The notes under the pieces are model-generated. The model did no database searches and was not told where the DNA came from. It worked only from the letters and a program-made list of their open reading frames with translations. Source: Bugula neritina (Eukaryota; Bryozoa; Gymnolaemata; Cheilostomatida; Bugulidae). From it: a DNA stretch of 64,000 nucleotides. Shown here one piece after another: positions 28,901 through 38,800 of the stretch. The stretch spans positions 9,666,698-9,730,697 of the forward strand of contig OZ037765.1 in NCBI GenBank assembly GCA_964035545.1, read 5' to 3'. Position 1 is the stretch's first letter, and every line of letters begins with the position of its first letter. Position numbers and translations under genes: made by a program.

Positions 28901-31900
28901 CAGTGAGTACTACGTGGCCAAGAAGGAGAGAAGCGATACTAGTGACGTCAGCTCAGTCGTGAAGGAAGAGTTCTTGGACTTCTGTAACAATGACTGTGCT
29001 AATTCCTACTACTCGGCGTCTCAGCCCCACACCACCGAGGCAGCAAAGGTGCGCTGACTTTCAACATTTCACATTAGAGAGTATAGTTCCCTTTTACCGT
29101 ATCAATCAGTATTAGATTTGAGTACATCCCATATCAACTTGTAATTGTTCACTGCATAGTCTATTCAACTAACGTGTTGCATTGCCAAAAGCACCTAACT
29201 GTAACATCCACCCTTTTTTACAAGAGTTGTAACTTCTGCTTTCCTATTTAGAGACCGTATAATTATTTACAACTGAGGGTGAGTCTTGTGTTATTGTCTT
29301 CTCCCGTCTACAACGAGCTTTTTCTATCTCTTGCGTCTCTTTGCATGAGTTTTATGCAATTCCAAGCGGCATTTCCAACTTTGAATTGGCCAACTACACT
29401 GTACATTATATACTTGCAATAGTATTTCTACAGTTGGTCTGATCTTGCATGTACCATGTTTGCCGTTTTCTTAATACTATCCGTGGACACCCTCTGCTAT
29501 CCCCTCTGTTTACTAACAAAGCCGTGTTAATGAGATATGCTTTACAATGATCTGTGCGAAGTCAACATTTTACATCTCAGAACTTTAATTTTGTTTATTT
29601 CAAGGTTGAAAGTGGTGCAGGGGGTGAGCAAAGACCTGTCGCTGACAATAGACTACCAGTCAAACCTGTCAGCAAGAAATCAAAGAGACGAGCCAACGAA
29701 CCTCCTGTCAAGGTGAGTACTAGATAGTATTAATTATTCAGTTTGTATATATAACTCTCTAAACGCCATAGAGGTTCTTTTGTAGCTTAGCCCTACCACA
29801 AAATATGACATCTGCAGTTTGAAGCATTATTCTATCTATCTTCTGAAATTTGTGAAATTGAAACTTTTGTTGTTTATATTGAATTTAAATTAGATTACTT
29901 GAATAAACTTCTTAAATGTCTCTAAATGTTTTCTCAATTATTTCATGTTTTGAAGTTGAGTAAAAATGTTTAAACTAGCGGTTTTTGTTTTTAAAGCTTA
30001 TTCTATAAACACTTGATATAATTATTTGTATATTTTATTACCTGTATTATTTTCGTTTGTGGCATATTTATCAACTTTCGATAAATATTAATACTTTATT
30101 CAACTTTTGATTTTTTACTATTTTGATGTTTTATCAAGTGTTGTTATTTGGTGCCAAGTCTCAAATAGTCTGATTGTATTTCCTTTCTGGTTCCATCTTT
30201 AGGAGTTCAGGTTAATTTCTAGTCAATTATCTAGATAAAAAATTGAATTTCTCGAAACACCTATTCATTCGCGCCAACACAGTGGCTTTGAGCTATGTTC
30301 AAACTTCCTTGTCATCAATTATTGTCTGTCAAACAGCACTGCGTTTTTTACTATCAATTTTTCTGCACAGATTTGGCAAATAAATTCTCCAAAAACATTA
30401 AGTGTATGTATTGAAACTTTGAACCATTTACTCTGTTCTATTTCCTCTTTTCAATAATACTTCAGCCTAACAAAAAGTGGAGAGGCATCAGGTGGAGACA
30501 TTGGGACATAAAAGTCACTTTTGACCTCCACAAGTATGAAGCACCATCAGACGAAGACATCAAGGAGGTATGGATGATGCCAACTGAAACATTTTATCTT
30601 ATTTTATTTTTTCTGTTTAATGCACTTGTGTTGCACATTTTACCTTTTTGGTGAAATTCATATTTCAGATATGGAAGAAAGTTGGTCAGATAGTGAAGCC
30701 TAAGTCGTTAGAGCCAGATGCCCGTGTTTGCACTTTGTGTCATCAAACAGGCGATGGAGTAACCAGCGTGGCGTCGCGATTACTCAACCATGATGTAGAC
30801 AAATGGGTTCACTTGAATTGTGCTCTCTGGAGTACAGAGGTGTGATTTGGGCTCATTTATGTTTTTTTTTCAATACTCGGTGTTGGTTAAATTTTTTATG
30901 TTTTTTAGCATACACACAATGGAATGTATGTTGTGCATGTAGGTATATGAAACTCTCAACGGAGCATTGATAAATATTGACCTCTGTATAAAACGCGGTG
31001 CGCAAATCTCATGTGTTGTCTGTGGAACTAAAGGAGCTACCCTCGGCTGCTTTAAACTGAGATGTCCAAATGTCTACCATGTCAGCTGTGCCTTCAAACA
31101 AGGCGCCATGTTTTTCCAAGACAAGGTAAGCTATAACATTTAGGTATATTTAATAATTTCTTGCTGGTAGAGTAGTCAAATTACTAGTATATTATGCTAC
31201 TATCATTGTACCAAGTTATCCTGATATTAAAGCAAGATTAAAGCTTAGATGTTGTAGTAACCCTCTTTATCAGGTAGTCCAAATATGTACTCCGTGTGCT
31301 AATATTTAATTAAGAAAACGAAATATCCTAATTCTATAGTGGATGTACTGTATTTCTTAGATCTATCCGGAATCGGCATGATTGTGAACACTGTACTTTA
31401 AGCTAACCCAATTCAGCTGTTAATTTAAAACTTATACTGCTAAAACCTCACTGTTATACTGTGTATCTGAAAATTTATGATGGCCAAGTTATAAATTAAA
31501 TAGTCAAGTTTAAAAATTTACAAGCAGTAAGTGCCTTTAAATTACTGTTTTTGCAAGTTGAATTTGCTTAGAAATTTCTGAAGTCAGGTTTTTAACTTAT
31601 TAAATACTCGCCAAATAAACACAAACTAAATCTTTTCTTATTGTAGTATATTTTCCCTTAATTCTTTAAAGATAAAATTGATGTATTTATAACCCCATAT
31701 ATATGCTATCTCCATTTATTGTAAACCAAATATAGGTAGTGTGGTTTGTTTTGAGATAAAAACATAACACTTCACAAATATAGTTCATTAGTATATTTAT
31801 TATGAAGTAGGGTTTTAGGCAAAGTATTATTTTTATGTCAATGACAAAATAATATGTAATATGAATTGTTGAATACTTAAAACATTTATTTTCATATTTG

Positions 31901-34900
31901 ATATCAACATGTTTTGTTATATGAGTGGGAAATGTTTCATCATTAAGTTTCAAGCAAAACAATTTTGCCTACTTTCAATGATGATATAATTGTAGACTAT
32001 TTTGTGCCCGGTGCATATGCCCAAAGAGTCACCTGAGCAGCTGAAGCAACTAACGGTCGCTAGAAAAGTCTATATAAACAGAGATGAGTCTTTGCAAATA
32101 GCCAAGTAAGAGTATATTATGATTTTTATAGTCATTGATTTCGTTCCTTCATCTAATTAATATGTACCACACTTGGCTTAAGTTTATCAAGTTTGGTTCA
32201 ATTAAGAGAGTTCTATATAGGACTTTCTGTTTCTTGAAATACAGCTGTTTGAGATCTCCAGGCAACGTGGCTTTTTCTTGTATTTATTATGAATTTGCTG
32301 TAAAATATAAACCCAGAGTTTAGCCAAGATTAAATTTTATTACTCACAATTTTTTATATTAGAGCTTGCTACAGTTTATAATTCATATTTTATATTAAAG
32401 TTTGCTTGTATTTGTACTTGAACCTTGTGAGACCACATGTCTACTTTGTGCCACAAAGTTCAAGTCTTTTGCAAGCAACTTTCTTTTATAATATTTCATA
32501 ACACAAATGTTTGTCTATAATATAGCCTAAACTAACTAAATTTGGTTTTAATGTTGTGAGAGTTTGAAGTTGTGAAGTTTTAATTGTTAACAAAAATATC
32601 TTGTAATAAATCAATTAAATGCTTCTTTTTGCATTACCATAACTTCTAAAAAGTTCATAGCAACCAATAATTTAGTTTGTATTGAAAGGAAAAAACTTCT
32701 TCACACTTTTCATATGCTTTAATCATTTATTTATTACACATTTACTATATTTATTTTACCTGTCTATAGGAAATATTATTGCAAATACTACACTCTCTCA
32801 CCAATTGTTTTCTTACCAATTTATTTGATATTCTCTTTATGGAGCTTGAACTGTTTGCTAAACAAATGTACATTCTGTACTATTATAAAAATGTTAAACT
32901 TACCCCTGATTCATTTTTATATCCATCGAATTGCATTGTTGTGCTCGACTTCTTGTTTGTGTTATTAGCTTTTGGCTTGATGTCATTAAAAGATTCTTCT
33001 ATTTCTTCATCATAACTCATGCAAAATAACTTTCTCCAAAAAATAAACCAGCATGAAAGTTGCATAACTTTATTCCGGAACAATCTAGTAATAGTTATTA
33101 TTTGCAGTCACTGTCAATCAGATTGAGGCTCACTAGATGTTATGACGCGCTGTCACTGATTGTTAACGTAATGTGAAGTTAAAATTACAATCAGAATTTG
33201 TCGTACACTATAAAACTGTATTTTCATTGTTGGGGCTGTTTGCAGTGCTGTGAGGAATGATGAAAAGCAATGCTCTGTTCGTATTGGCGCCGTTGTGTAC
33301 TATAGCATTGGTCAGCTGTTCACCCACCAGCTACTTACTGGAAGATTCCATACACGAGACTACATCTACCCGGTTGGCTATAGATGTGTTAGATTCTTCT
33401 GGAGTATCAGACAACCTAACACGAGGTTAATGTCTTTTCATATCATTGGTGGATATTGTTTAACCAAATATGTTGGAATTTATTTTACATAAAGTGTCTG
33501 CTCTGTTTCACAGATGCTATGCTTTTACTGTTGAAAACCAACTTTAGTATCCTGAAGATAATGGACTTGCTTGCCATAATAACTACTAACATGGTTAACT
33601 TGGAATGCTCATATTCAGTATTTTAATTTTTGCTCTTGTTTTACAGATGCTGCTATGAGTGTAGCATTGTGGAAGGGGATGAAGGCTCTCCTCTATTTGT
33701 TATAACCATGAAAGAGACCGGTTACCCTAATAAGGTATACCAAGCCTCTAATCCTAAAGATGCTTGGACTAAAATATTGGATGTAGTAGATAGCAAGCGG
33801 AGAATAGAAGATTGTGTCAAGATATTTCCAGAGTACCTTAGCGGAGAGTACATGTTTGGACTGAAAGAGCCTGCCATTATTAGAATTATTGAATCGGTTA
33901 GTTGGTTTATTGAACGTTTCTTGTTTTTAAGAAAACTTGATTGAAACTTTTACAATAATGAAAGTTGTTTTTCTGTTTTATTTCATTTGTCGATATGTGC
34001 ATTGGTTTGTATTGCTTATTCTAGCTTCCTGGTACTGAACTTTTGGCGGGTTATGCTTTCAAGTTTGGTAAGACACAGCTGATAGAGATGCCACCTGCCA
34101 TCAACCCTACTGGTTGTGCTAGATCTGAGCCCAAGTTGCGAACACACTTTAGAAAGTGAGTTGTCTGTTGCCGCAGTTCTGAATCACTTCATCTACTATA
34201 TTTTGTCTGACCTAAAACCAACGATTTTTTTGTCAATGGAATATCCTATTGTCATACTTACTATTCCAAGGTTTTTTTACTTGTTGAAGGCCCCACACAC
34301 TACAATCTAACAACCCAAGATCTCATGTAGTACCCAGTATGACTACTGTTGCTTTGCCTGCTGATGCCAACTCTCCTTATCATAAGCAGTTTGTGCATTC
34401 AAAGTCGCAGCAGTATAGAAAGCTGAAGAATGAATGGAGAAACTATGTGTTTTTGGGCCGGTCCCGTATCCAGGTATGTTGCTGCACTGCACTACAATCT
34501 CTTGGTCTTGGTTGTTACTTATTGATTATCGTTAGTCTTTATTCCATTTTTTGGTATAATTTATTCTTCTGTTGCTATTAATATATTTTACATGTGTTAC
34601 AGCAGTTAATTCACATGTCGGGTAAATTTTTTTTACCATTTTAGGGATTGGGTATGTTTGCTGCTAGAGACATTGAAAAGCACACCATGGTTATAGAATA
34701 TATCGGGGAAGTTATAAGAAATGAACTGGCCGAGTATCGAGAGAAGATATACAATGAGCATAATCGGGGTGTGTACATGTTCCGCATTACTGAGGATTAC
34801 GTAATAGATGCAACCATGTCTGGTGGACCAGCCAGGTATATCAACCATTCATGCAACCCCAACTGTGTGACTGAAACTATTCAAATGGATAAAGATGTGA

Positions 34901-35124
34901 AGATTGTCATCATCGCTTTAAGACGCATAGCCAAAGGCGAAGAGGTAAAACATTTTTAGTAAAGCATATATGTATTTGTATTCACGTTTGCAAATATTTC
35001 AATTTGTATCATTGGCATTGTTTTGTTGCAGCTAAACTACGACTACAAGTTTGCTCTCGAAGATGATTCTAGCAAAATTCCATGCAACTGTGGAGCCAAC
35101 AATTGTAGAAAATGGATGAATTAA
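1230..35124 (+). CDS. KMT2C/D: KMT2C/KMT2D (MLL3/MLL4) ortholog, histone H3K4 methyltransferase, whole gene
   Basis: This is a giant COMPASS-family lysine methyltransferase that mainly places H3K4me1 at enhancers, in the nucleus, within a complex with WDR5, RBBP5, ASH2L, UTX and PTIP (family knowledge). About 65 exons join in consistent phase to roughly 4,500 codons, against 4,911 in human KMT2C. Order of domains: extended PHD and PHD cluster (about residues 80-490), second PHD cluster (570-830), HMG box (about 1450-1505), long disordered middle, C-terminal extended PHD (about 3990-4125), FYRN and FYRC (4130-4275), WIN motif, SET and post-SET ending RKWMN-stop. Domain order and local wording match KMT2C/D rather than KMT2A/B: there is no CXXC or bromodomain, and an HMG box is present. 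One intact gene carries both the parts that flies split between Lpt and trr. The start is uncertain (see the 5' flank). A polyA signal AATAAA lies at 35686. Confidence 0.96.
4173..5010 (+). repeat. 17-bp minisatellite in KMT2C/D intron 9
   Basis: About 49 head-to-tail copies of GTGTCTAGTTTCACTAT. Copies differ mainly at one position (CACTATG versus CACTCTG), and some have CTTG in place of CTAG or TTTTAC in place of TTTCAC. The A and C variants often run two A copies then one C copy, giving a loose 51-bp higher-order period. The array begins inside the 5' splice site of exon 9: the donor GTGAGTGTCTAG is itself a near-copy of the repeat. The rest of intron 9 (5011-5137) is plain AT-rich sequence. 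The unit is not a multiple of three, so the array is not a coding extension. Confidence 0.95.
5138..7842 (+). CDS. KMT2C/D: KMT2C/D exons 10-15: basic linker and second PHD cluster
   Basis: Coding exons: 5138-5284, 5507-5596, 5681-5887, 6358-6539, 7034-7198, 7439-7842. Exons 10-11 give a basic Ser/Arg/Lys-rich linker (RPVKPGRGKP, KRPPSKSTR). Exon 12 starts the PHD cluster with LTQDMCVSCGSFGSESEGD and CTQCGQCYHPFC. Exon 13 reads LTKGWRCLDCTVCEGCGK then [20 protein letters not shown]. Exon 14 reads CVHCRYCG...CEWINNYTECGPC and CPVCSQCYMDNELVIQCTQC. Exon 15 finishes with RWLHTACDNM...CVFCRP, then the conserved YLVDGINLSENGLGLMKQL segment. Conservation with KMT2C is close, including PHD cysteine spacing. 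Introns here are 84-470 bp and contain nothing recognisable. Confidence 0.93.
7961..10647 (+). CDS. KMT2C/D: KMT2C/D exons 16-22: conserved linker, acidic and Gln/Pro-rich region
   Basis: Coding exons: 7961-8209, 8313-8524, 8628-8895, 9013-9096, 9599-9754, 9838-10354, 10452-10647. Short conserved islands anchor the assignment: GIGGFVAKPRQRPPTK, IEDAYPSYLQEAFFGKS, GVPGEMLHGELPDELYKIF and FNEPNWPTSSS. Exon 21 is glutamine, histidine and proline rich (runs such as QQPQQQLQQQLHQQQLHH) and is probably disordered. The reverse strand of exon 21 is also open, but that is a composition effect. The 9097-9598 intron is AT-rich with no other feature. Confidence 0.88.
10886..10938. repeat. (TA)n microsatellite in a KMT2C/D intron
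   Basis: An uninterrupted TA dinucleotide run of about 50 bp in the intron between exons 22 and 23 (10648-11089). It is an ordinary length-variable microsatellite with no sign of function. Confidence 0.97.
11090..12948 (+). CDS. KMT2C/D: KMT2C/D exons 23-25: HMG box and flank
   Basis: Coding exons: 11090-11257, 12194-12395, 12822-12948. Exon 23 with the start of exon 24 encodes the HMG box: WRDDEPLGLDATISPVLF, then HPELKQQFPDWTERCKQI, then FWRKMPTEQRAPYL, continuing KQAQENRNKRSKM. In KMT2C/D this domain follows the second PHD cluster, as here, and binds DNA or histone H4. Exons 24-25 continue into a basic segment (NKTARKKQSKES) and Pro/Ser/Thr-rich sequence with repeated PATP/PQTP motifs, like the DPYxxPPxTPRP repeats of vertebrate KMT2C. 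The 936-bp intron 11258-12193 and the 426-bp intron 12396-12821 hold no other gene. Confidence 0.9.
12620..12692. repeat. Imperfect TATACAT-type tandem repeat
   Basis: A short run of ATATACATGATATACAT/TATATACATTATATA words, about ten-base period, within the intron between exons 24 and 25. It is simple-sequence DNA only. Confidence 0.85.
13048..15620 (+). CDS. KMT2C/D: KMT2C/D exons 26-31: disordered middle with conserved acidic segment
   Basis: Coding exons: 13048-13171, 13484-13585, 13905-14115, 14421-14584, 14817-15027, 15411-15620. Exon 26 carries DAYSQPPPTPYTP, the counterpart of the vertebrate DPYSQPPxTPxP repeats. Exons 27-28 have a short helical KQQLL...DVRKQHLRELL segment, and LRELL is an LXXLL motif. 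Exons 28-30 are Gly/Pro/Arg/Met-rich. The exon 30/31 junction encodes GLEDLLNTDDLSLLPFIDP and then KNMFDEHLGL, matching the conserved acidic LDDLLRSGEFDI...KSMFNEELDL region of KMT2C. That match supports both the exon choice and the orthology. Confidence 0.86.
15718..16831 (+). CDS. KMT2C/D: KMT2C/D exon 32: Ser/Thr/Ala-rich exon with SPHP repeats
   Basis: The largest exon, about 370 codons. The first two thirds are Ser/Thr/Ala/Val-rich (for example STASSTTTSTITSRTTS). From about 16270 the protein becomes an imperfect tandem array built on (V)PGSPHP, with spacers such as HSAGSIV and YAGGAMV. About a dozen SPH units span 16275-16815, with a near-regular 13-residue (39 bp) step in the best part. 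Two in-frame acceptors are possible: 15700 (adding GLFFVV) or 15717. The second has the better pyrimidine tract and is used here. The reverse strand is also open over 15759-16205, which I take as a composition artefact. Confidence 0.85.
17300..21774 (+). CDS. KMT2C/D: KMT2C/D exons 33-41: LXXLL, coiled coil, Met/Pro/Gly-rich and basic patch
   Basis: Coding exons: 17300-17533, 18779-18991, 19328-19555, 19788-19966, 20068-20226, 20340-20561, 20846-21068, 21405-21530, 21703-21774. Exon 34 encodes NPLQDLLDEEKRLQQSK, matching the LLQDLLDQERQEQQ segment of KMT2C and containing an LXXLL motif. Exons 36-37 form a long predicted coiled coil (KYRNWLHNRDMALQERLSQA, KKKKKALGNKQKT, HLEKINTSDIP, EHKNHQRLMQEY), matching the KMT2C region that ends in KSKKALSAKQRTAKK. 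Exons 38-39 are Met/Pro/Gly/His-rich. Exon 41 carries the basic patch PKKKRQRRRRASL. The 1,245-bp intron 17534-18778 contains no gene or clear repeat. Confidence 0.86.
22264..28016 (+). CDS. KMT2C/D: KMT2C/D exons 42-53: low-complexity and scattered conserved segments
   Basis: Coding exons: 22264-22380, 22475-23153, 23555-23785, 24091-24243, 24730-25089, 25737-26005, 26103-26364, 26515-26646, 27248-27404, 27574-27776, 27934-28016. Exon 43 is an Ala/Thr/Ser/Val low-complexity stretch with ATTTV-type words. Exon 44 is a charged helix (ERRGAERREAEKREAERQ), like the FQERERKERLREQQERQ region of KMT2C. Exon 46 carries ALLKRLLENPKA, the counterpart of ELLKHLLKNKK and an LXXLL motif. Exon 47 ends in a lysine cluster (KKKKSTQIDKKKRNK). 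Exon 53 has AKVKEEPIG, a sumoylation-like motif. The joins are phase-consistent, but exons 45 and 49 rest on splice sites and frame alone. The introns 24244-24729, 25090-25736 and 26647-27247 hold no other gene. Confidence 0.8.
28454..29712 (+). CDS. KMT2C/D: KMT2C/D exons 54-56: conserved segment before the C-terminal domains
   Basis: Coding exons: 28454-28667, 28831-29048, 29605-29712. Exon 54 encodes QVSVTLTVSSQTAHQIPDVL and then QLADLLRMTAPISYKIEH, matching the ISVAITLHPTAAENISSVV and SDLLHVRIPNSYEV segments of KMT2C. Exon 55 encodes a zinc-finger-like pair, VCSHCQTLLP and EEFLDFCNNDCANSYYS, aligned with WCCHCKVVILG and DIVFCSNNCFILYSS. Exon 56 is a basic linker (KPVSKKSKRRANEPPVK). The 753-bp intron 29713-30465 is AT-rich and otherwise empty. 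Confidence 0.88.
30466..32105 (+). CDS. KMT2C/D: KMT2C/D exons 57-60: WRG segment and C-terminal extended PHD
   Basis: Coding exons: 30466-30567, 30669-30839, 30943-31125, 31996-32105. Exon 57 encodes PNKKWRGIRWRHWDIKVTF, the counterpart of NKKWRGMKWKKWSIHI. The extended PHD follows: RVCTLCHQTGDG, WVHLNCALWSTEVYET, ISCVVCGTKGATLGC, CPNVYHVSCAFKQGAMFF, then TILCPVHMP. The Cys/His ligand order (C4HC3 with a preceding zinc knuckle) is intact. The 870-bp intron 31126-31995 and the 1,140-bp intron 32106-33245 contain no other gene that I can support. Confidence 0.94.
33246..34155 (+). CDS. KMT2C/D: KMT2C/D exons 61-63: FYRN, FYRC and WIN motif
   Basis: Coding exons: 33246-33425, 33647-33895, 34025-34155. 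FYRN: RIGAVVYYSIGQLF...FHTRDYIYPVGYRCVRFFWS. FYRC: CCYECSIVEGDEGSPLFVIT...AWTKILDVVDSKRR...FPEYLSGEYMFGLKEPAIIR, then ESLPGTELLAGYAFKFG. In the family these two halves fold together. Exon 63 ends with NPTGCARSEPKLR. The ARSE core (34118-34129) is the WIN motif that docks in the WDR5 central cavity in KMT2 proteins. Confidence 0.95.
34290..35124 (+). CDS. KMT2C/D: KMT2C/D exons 64-66: SET and post-SET catalytic domain
   Basis: Coding exons: 34290-34473, 34645-34944, 35032-35124 (TAA 35122-35124). The pre-SET segment NSPYHKQFVHSKSQQYRKLK is almost as in human KMT2C. SET motifs: GLGMFAARDIEKHTMVIEYI, NRGVYMFRITEDYVIDATMS, the AdoMet-binding ARYINHSCNPNCV (NHSC motif) and EELNYDYKF, which contributes the catalytic-site tyrosine. 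The post-SET zinc cluster is CNCGANNC followed by the terminal RKWMN. All residues that I know to be needed for AdoMet binding and catalysis are present, so the enzyme should be active. Confidence 0.97.
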
Positions 35125-35801
35125 AATTATCAAATCACCCTCATTGATCAGGATCTTTAAAGAGAAATACAACCTTTTGTCCCATAACCTGATATTGAAG
35201 AAAATTGACTCATGGTAACACCCAATCTCTCCACTTTCCTACTAATCTGCTCCCTTAAAATACAATGGAAGCTTCAAATAATTTAAGCTCCAATGTCCTC
35301 TTTATCATGTATTTGCTGAATTAGTTTTATTTTGTAATGGATGCCCTTATAATAATTTTTTATTCTAGTCATGTGTGTTCTGTAGTTTTCCTTAAGCTAG
35401 AGTTGGTAAACTATGAAGTTTATAAATTGCTTCATGTTGTAATTTAACAATCAAACTCACAACTATTTTTGCAGTCTTAGACTGATGATCTGTCTGTTAA
35501 TATAATCATGTATATTATGTATGATTAGGAAGAACTATGTAGATGTAAGCTCATTCAATTAATATTAAAATATTTAGTAACTAGTGCCAATATATTATTA
35601 TACATAACATTATATTTGTACATAAATATCAAATCTTACACCATACTTATTTACTAGCTGTACAATATCAAATATGTTCAAATACAATAAACAAGTGGAA
35701 TAATATAATAATGCGATGTTAATAGGTAATATTTAGGTTACAGCAAGAATACAGTCTTTATTTACACTACATGCAGCAATCCTCGGTCTGAAAATAGTAA
35801 A
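35125..35801. terminator. Convergent 3' ends of KMT2C/D (+) and SMARCC (-)
   Basis: The two genes meet tail-to-tail with 677 bp between stop codons. On the + strand the best polyA signal is AATAAA at 35686-35691. On the - strand AATAAA is read from 35762-35757, only about 40 bases past the SMARCC stop, and further candidate signals lie deeper (for example + strand TTTATT near 35368). The two 3' ends are therefore about 70 bp apart or overlapping. The rest is AT-rich 3' UTR. Confidence 0.7.
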
Positions 35802-38800
35802 TTATTGAGGATCAGGTGGTGGTATGTTTCCTGAGGTATTCATGGGCTGCATGTTGCTTTGAGAAACCATTGGAGCCATATTACCTACTGGGGGAATACT
35901 AGACTGTGAGCCCATGGGTGGCATATTGGGTTGGCCTGCCATTAGAGGCATGTTAGGTTGACCACTCATCTGTGCCATTCCCGTTGGCATAGCTTGGTTA
36001 TAGTTCATTGGCTGGGAAGGTGTTTGCCCATCAACAGATGAAGGTGGCATGGAAGGAGGTGGTACAGGAGAGTTGGCCATTGCTGATCCTGGCATTGTGT
36101 TATGCGGCATCATAGGTTGACCAGAAGGCTGAGACATGGCAGGGCCTGCTGGTGGTCCTTGGGGCATCATTTGAGGTCTAGCTTGCTGTGGAGCAGGAGA
36201 AAGTGGCATAGAACCCAGGGGCATCTGAGAAGTTGCTGGAGGCATGCCACCCATAACCTGTCCCATAGGTGGAGCTCCTGGCTGAGGCATCATGGGGGGC
36301 CTACCAACTGGTGCCATACCGCTGGTAGACATCATAGGAGGCATGCCTGCTGATTGAGAAGTAGGATATGAGTTCATGCTAACTGGTCCAGATGAAACCT
36401 GGTTGCTGCCAGAGAAAGGTATAGTTGGTGAGTTGGTGCTGCCCATCTGTGCAGGAGCTATGCGCTGCTGTGGCATAGCTTGTGTAGGAGTAGGGCGTAT
36501 AGGGTGAGTAGGACCCTGATTGCCTACTGGTCTGCCCATCTGAGATTGGTCCATCATCATACCCTGGTGAGAGCTCTAAAATTTTAAAGTAATAATGCCA
36601 AACAAAGTTGCATTAAAAAATTTGTGCAAATTTCAAATTGAGGTTTTCTAAAAACTAATGAATACCTGAAGTCCCCCAGGTTGTCCTGGCAACATAGGAG
36701 GTGCACCACCCTGGCCCTGCATCATGGGAGGTCCGCCCATCTGGCCAGGCATTGGCGGTCTATTCATAGGTTGCATATCTGCTGCAGACATGGGAAGTGA
36801 GGTATTGACTGTAGTTAAGCCTATAATGCAAACCACAGCTATTGGAATCTCAAATAACGCCAGATAAAAGTTCCAAATGATGTAATTTAGAGAATAACCA
36901 ACAAACCTGTTGGCTGCTGTGTTGAGGGATGGGGGTGCATTGCTCCGGCTACTTGGGGGTGCATCAGGGTTGCTGTAGGGGGCATTGGTCCAGTTTGGTG
37001 AGGGTTAGGATCTGAAATGAATAGCAAAATTGGAATAACTCATCAGTCCAGCTGAGCTAAATGGCATACGCAAGAATTTAGGTTCAATAAAATAATTGGG
37101 GTAAGCAAAGAGTTGGCCAAAAACTCGGTCAATTCACAATAAATTGAGCCTTTCAGACTTGAATCAAGCAGGTATCCAAATAGTAGGTTATATATTACAG
37201 GCAGTAGAGAACATGAAATTTTCAGTTTCTTAGCTGTAACAAGTTATAAAATAAGTTACTCTCACCAGTTTCAGCCTGTGGAGGTGGTCCAACTTGTTGT
37301 CTAGCCAGCTGCGCAGCACGCATGTCGAACTGCTTGAGCATTTCCTGGTGGAACTGCTGTCGTTCTTGAAGTAGTTGCTGCCTTTGATACTCCAACTACA
37401 AAATGTTACAAACCATTCATCATCACAAACCCTTGACACGGCACTGCAATATAAAATAATATGTCGAGCAACAGCGACTCACTGTTTCCCTTTCTCTGTC
37501 CATTATTGACTCCAATTCTTCAAAGTGCTTTAGTTTAATTTCGAGTTTCTTCATCTGCGTTTCTACCAGGAGAGCCACTGAGCTCTTTATCCGTTTCTCT
37601 TCTATTGAGGCCAAGTGCTGCAGGCATTAACACATCACAGCTCAAACATTTTAAAAATTATATAATGAAACAAATATTTAGGAACAGTATTTCTAATAAG
37701 ACATCAGGAAAGTTTTATTGACATACCTTAGCTTTCACGGCAGCGGCTGAAAGAGCTTCAGCAGCTGCTGCCTGCAGAGCAACTTCATCAGTCACCTCAG
37801 CAGCAACAGAGGCGGGTGGAGTTGCATCCTCTTTGGAAACAGATTCCCCGGACTTTTGCGTGTCACTCATCTCTCGCTTCTCATTCTCATCAGTTTCCAT
37901 GGCGGTTGACTCACTGGCAGCAGCTTTAGCAGCAGCAGCAGCCGTTGATTCACTAGAGTCTTCACTTTCCCCTGCTAACACACAATTAACAACCTGAACG
38001 TGCTACAGGCAAAATTCAGCTTTGAAATAAAAATGCTGCAAACAAATTTCAATACAACGTAAAGGTGCCATTGAGCTACCCCCACCAGTTCAGCAATCTC
38101 TTTATATAAATTATGTAAAATTAAAAGCAGCTTTTAACACAAAAGCCTATTCTTAGTAGCAAATAATCGCAATAAAAGCCCAATAATTTCATTTGCCATC
38201 TAAATCAAATGTACACAAACAAGCCAGTAAGCAATTGCAGCCAGATAATTAAAACATTATACAGAAAACTTTCAATTTGAATATTTCGCAAGTGGATTGC
38301 CATGTTGATGAAGAAAAGATAAAACCACTCATTATCCATAATCATTTAAAGTAGAAAAATATTATGAAGAGTTAAAATGAATAATTATTTCAAAGAGAAA
38401 AGTATTCTGAAAAATTTTTTTTTTTGCAAAATAAACTTTAAATCAAGGTAAAGACAAGAAAAATTACTGATAAAATGTAAATAGTAAGTACAACTGTTTA
38501 TTTTAGGTCTATTCAATATCAAAATATGAGCACATTCCACAAGAACTGCTCAAGACAATTAAATTCAATAATTTATTGCGAGTCGTACACAATAAGTTCA
38601 GTAGACAAAGCCTGCATACAGCATTCATGACAGTAAGTTCCCTAGAAAGTTCTTTAATGGAACTCTCACATAAAACATGTCAAAAGCCAAGTTGTGCACA
38701 AAACTTGTAACAGTAAAATTGTCATAAATACAATGACCTACCACCAGTAGCACCAGCAATCAAAGTCTTTTCTAATCCAAACGTTGGGTCTTTTGTTTTC

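Noticed and set aside
31687-31962. 91-codon - strand frame in the intron 31126-31995
   Set aside because: Lys/Ile/Tyr/Asn-rich chance frame in AT-rich intron; no conserved motif.
36102-36353. 83-codon His/Arg/Trp-rich frame on the + strand within the SMARCC last exon
   Set aside because: Shadow of the Pro/Met/Gly-rich SMARCC tail on the opposite strand.
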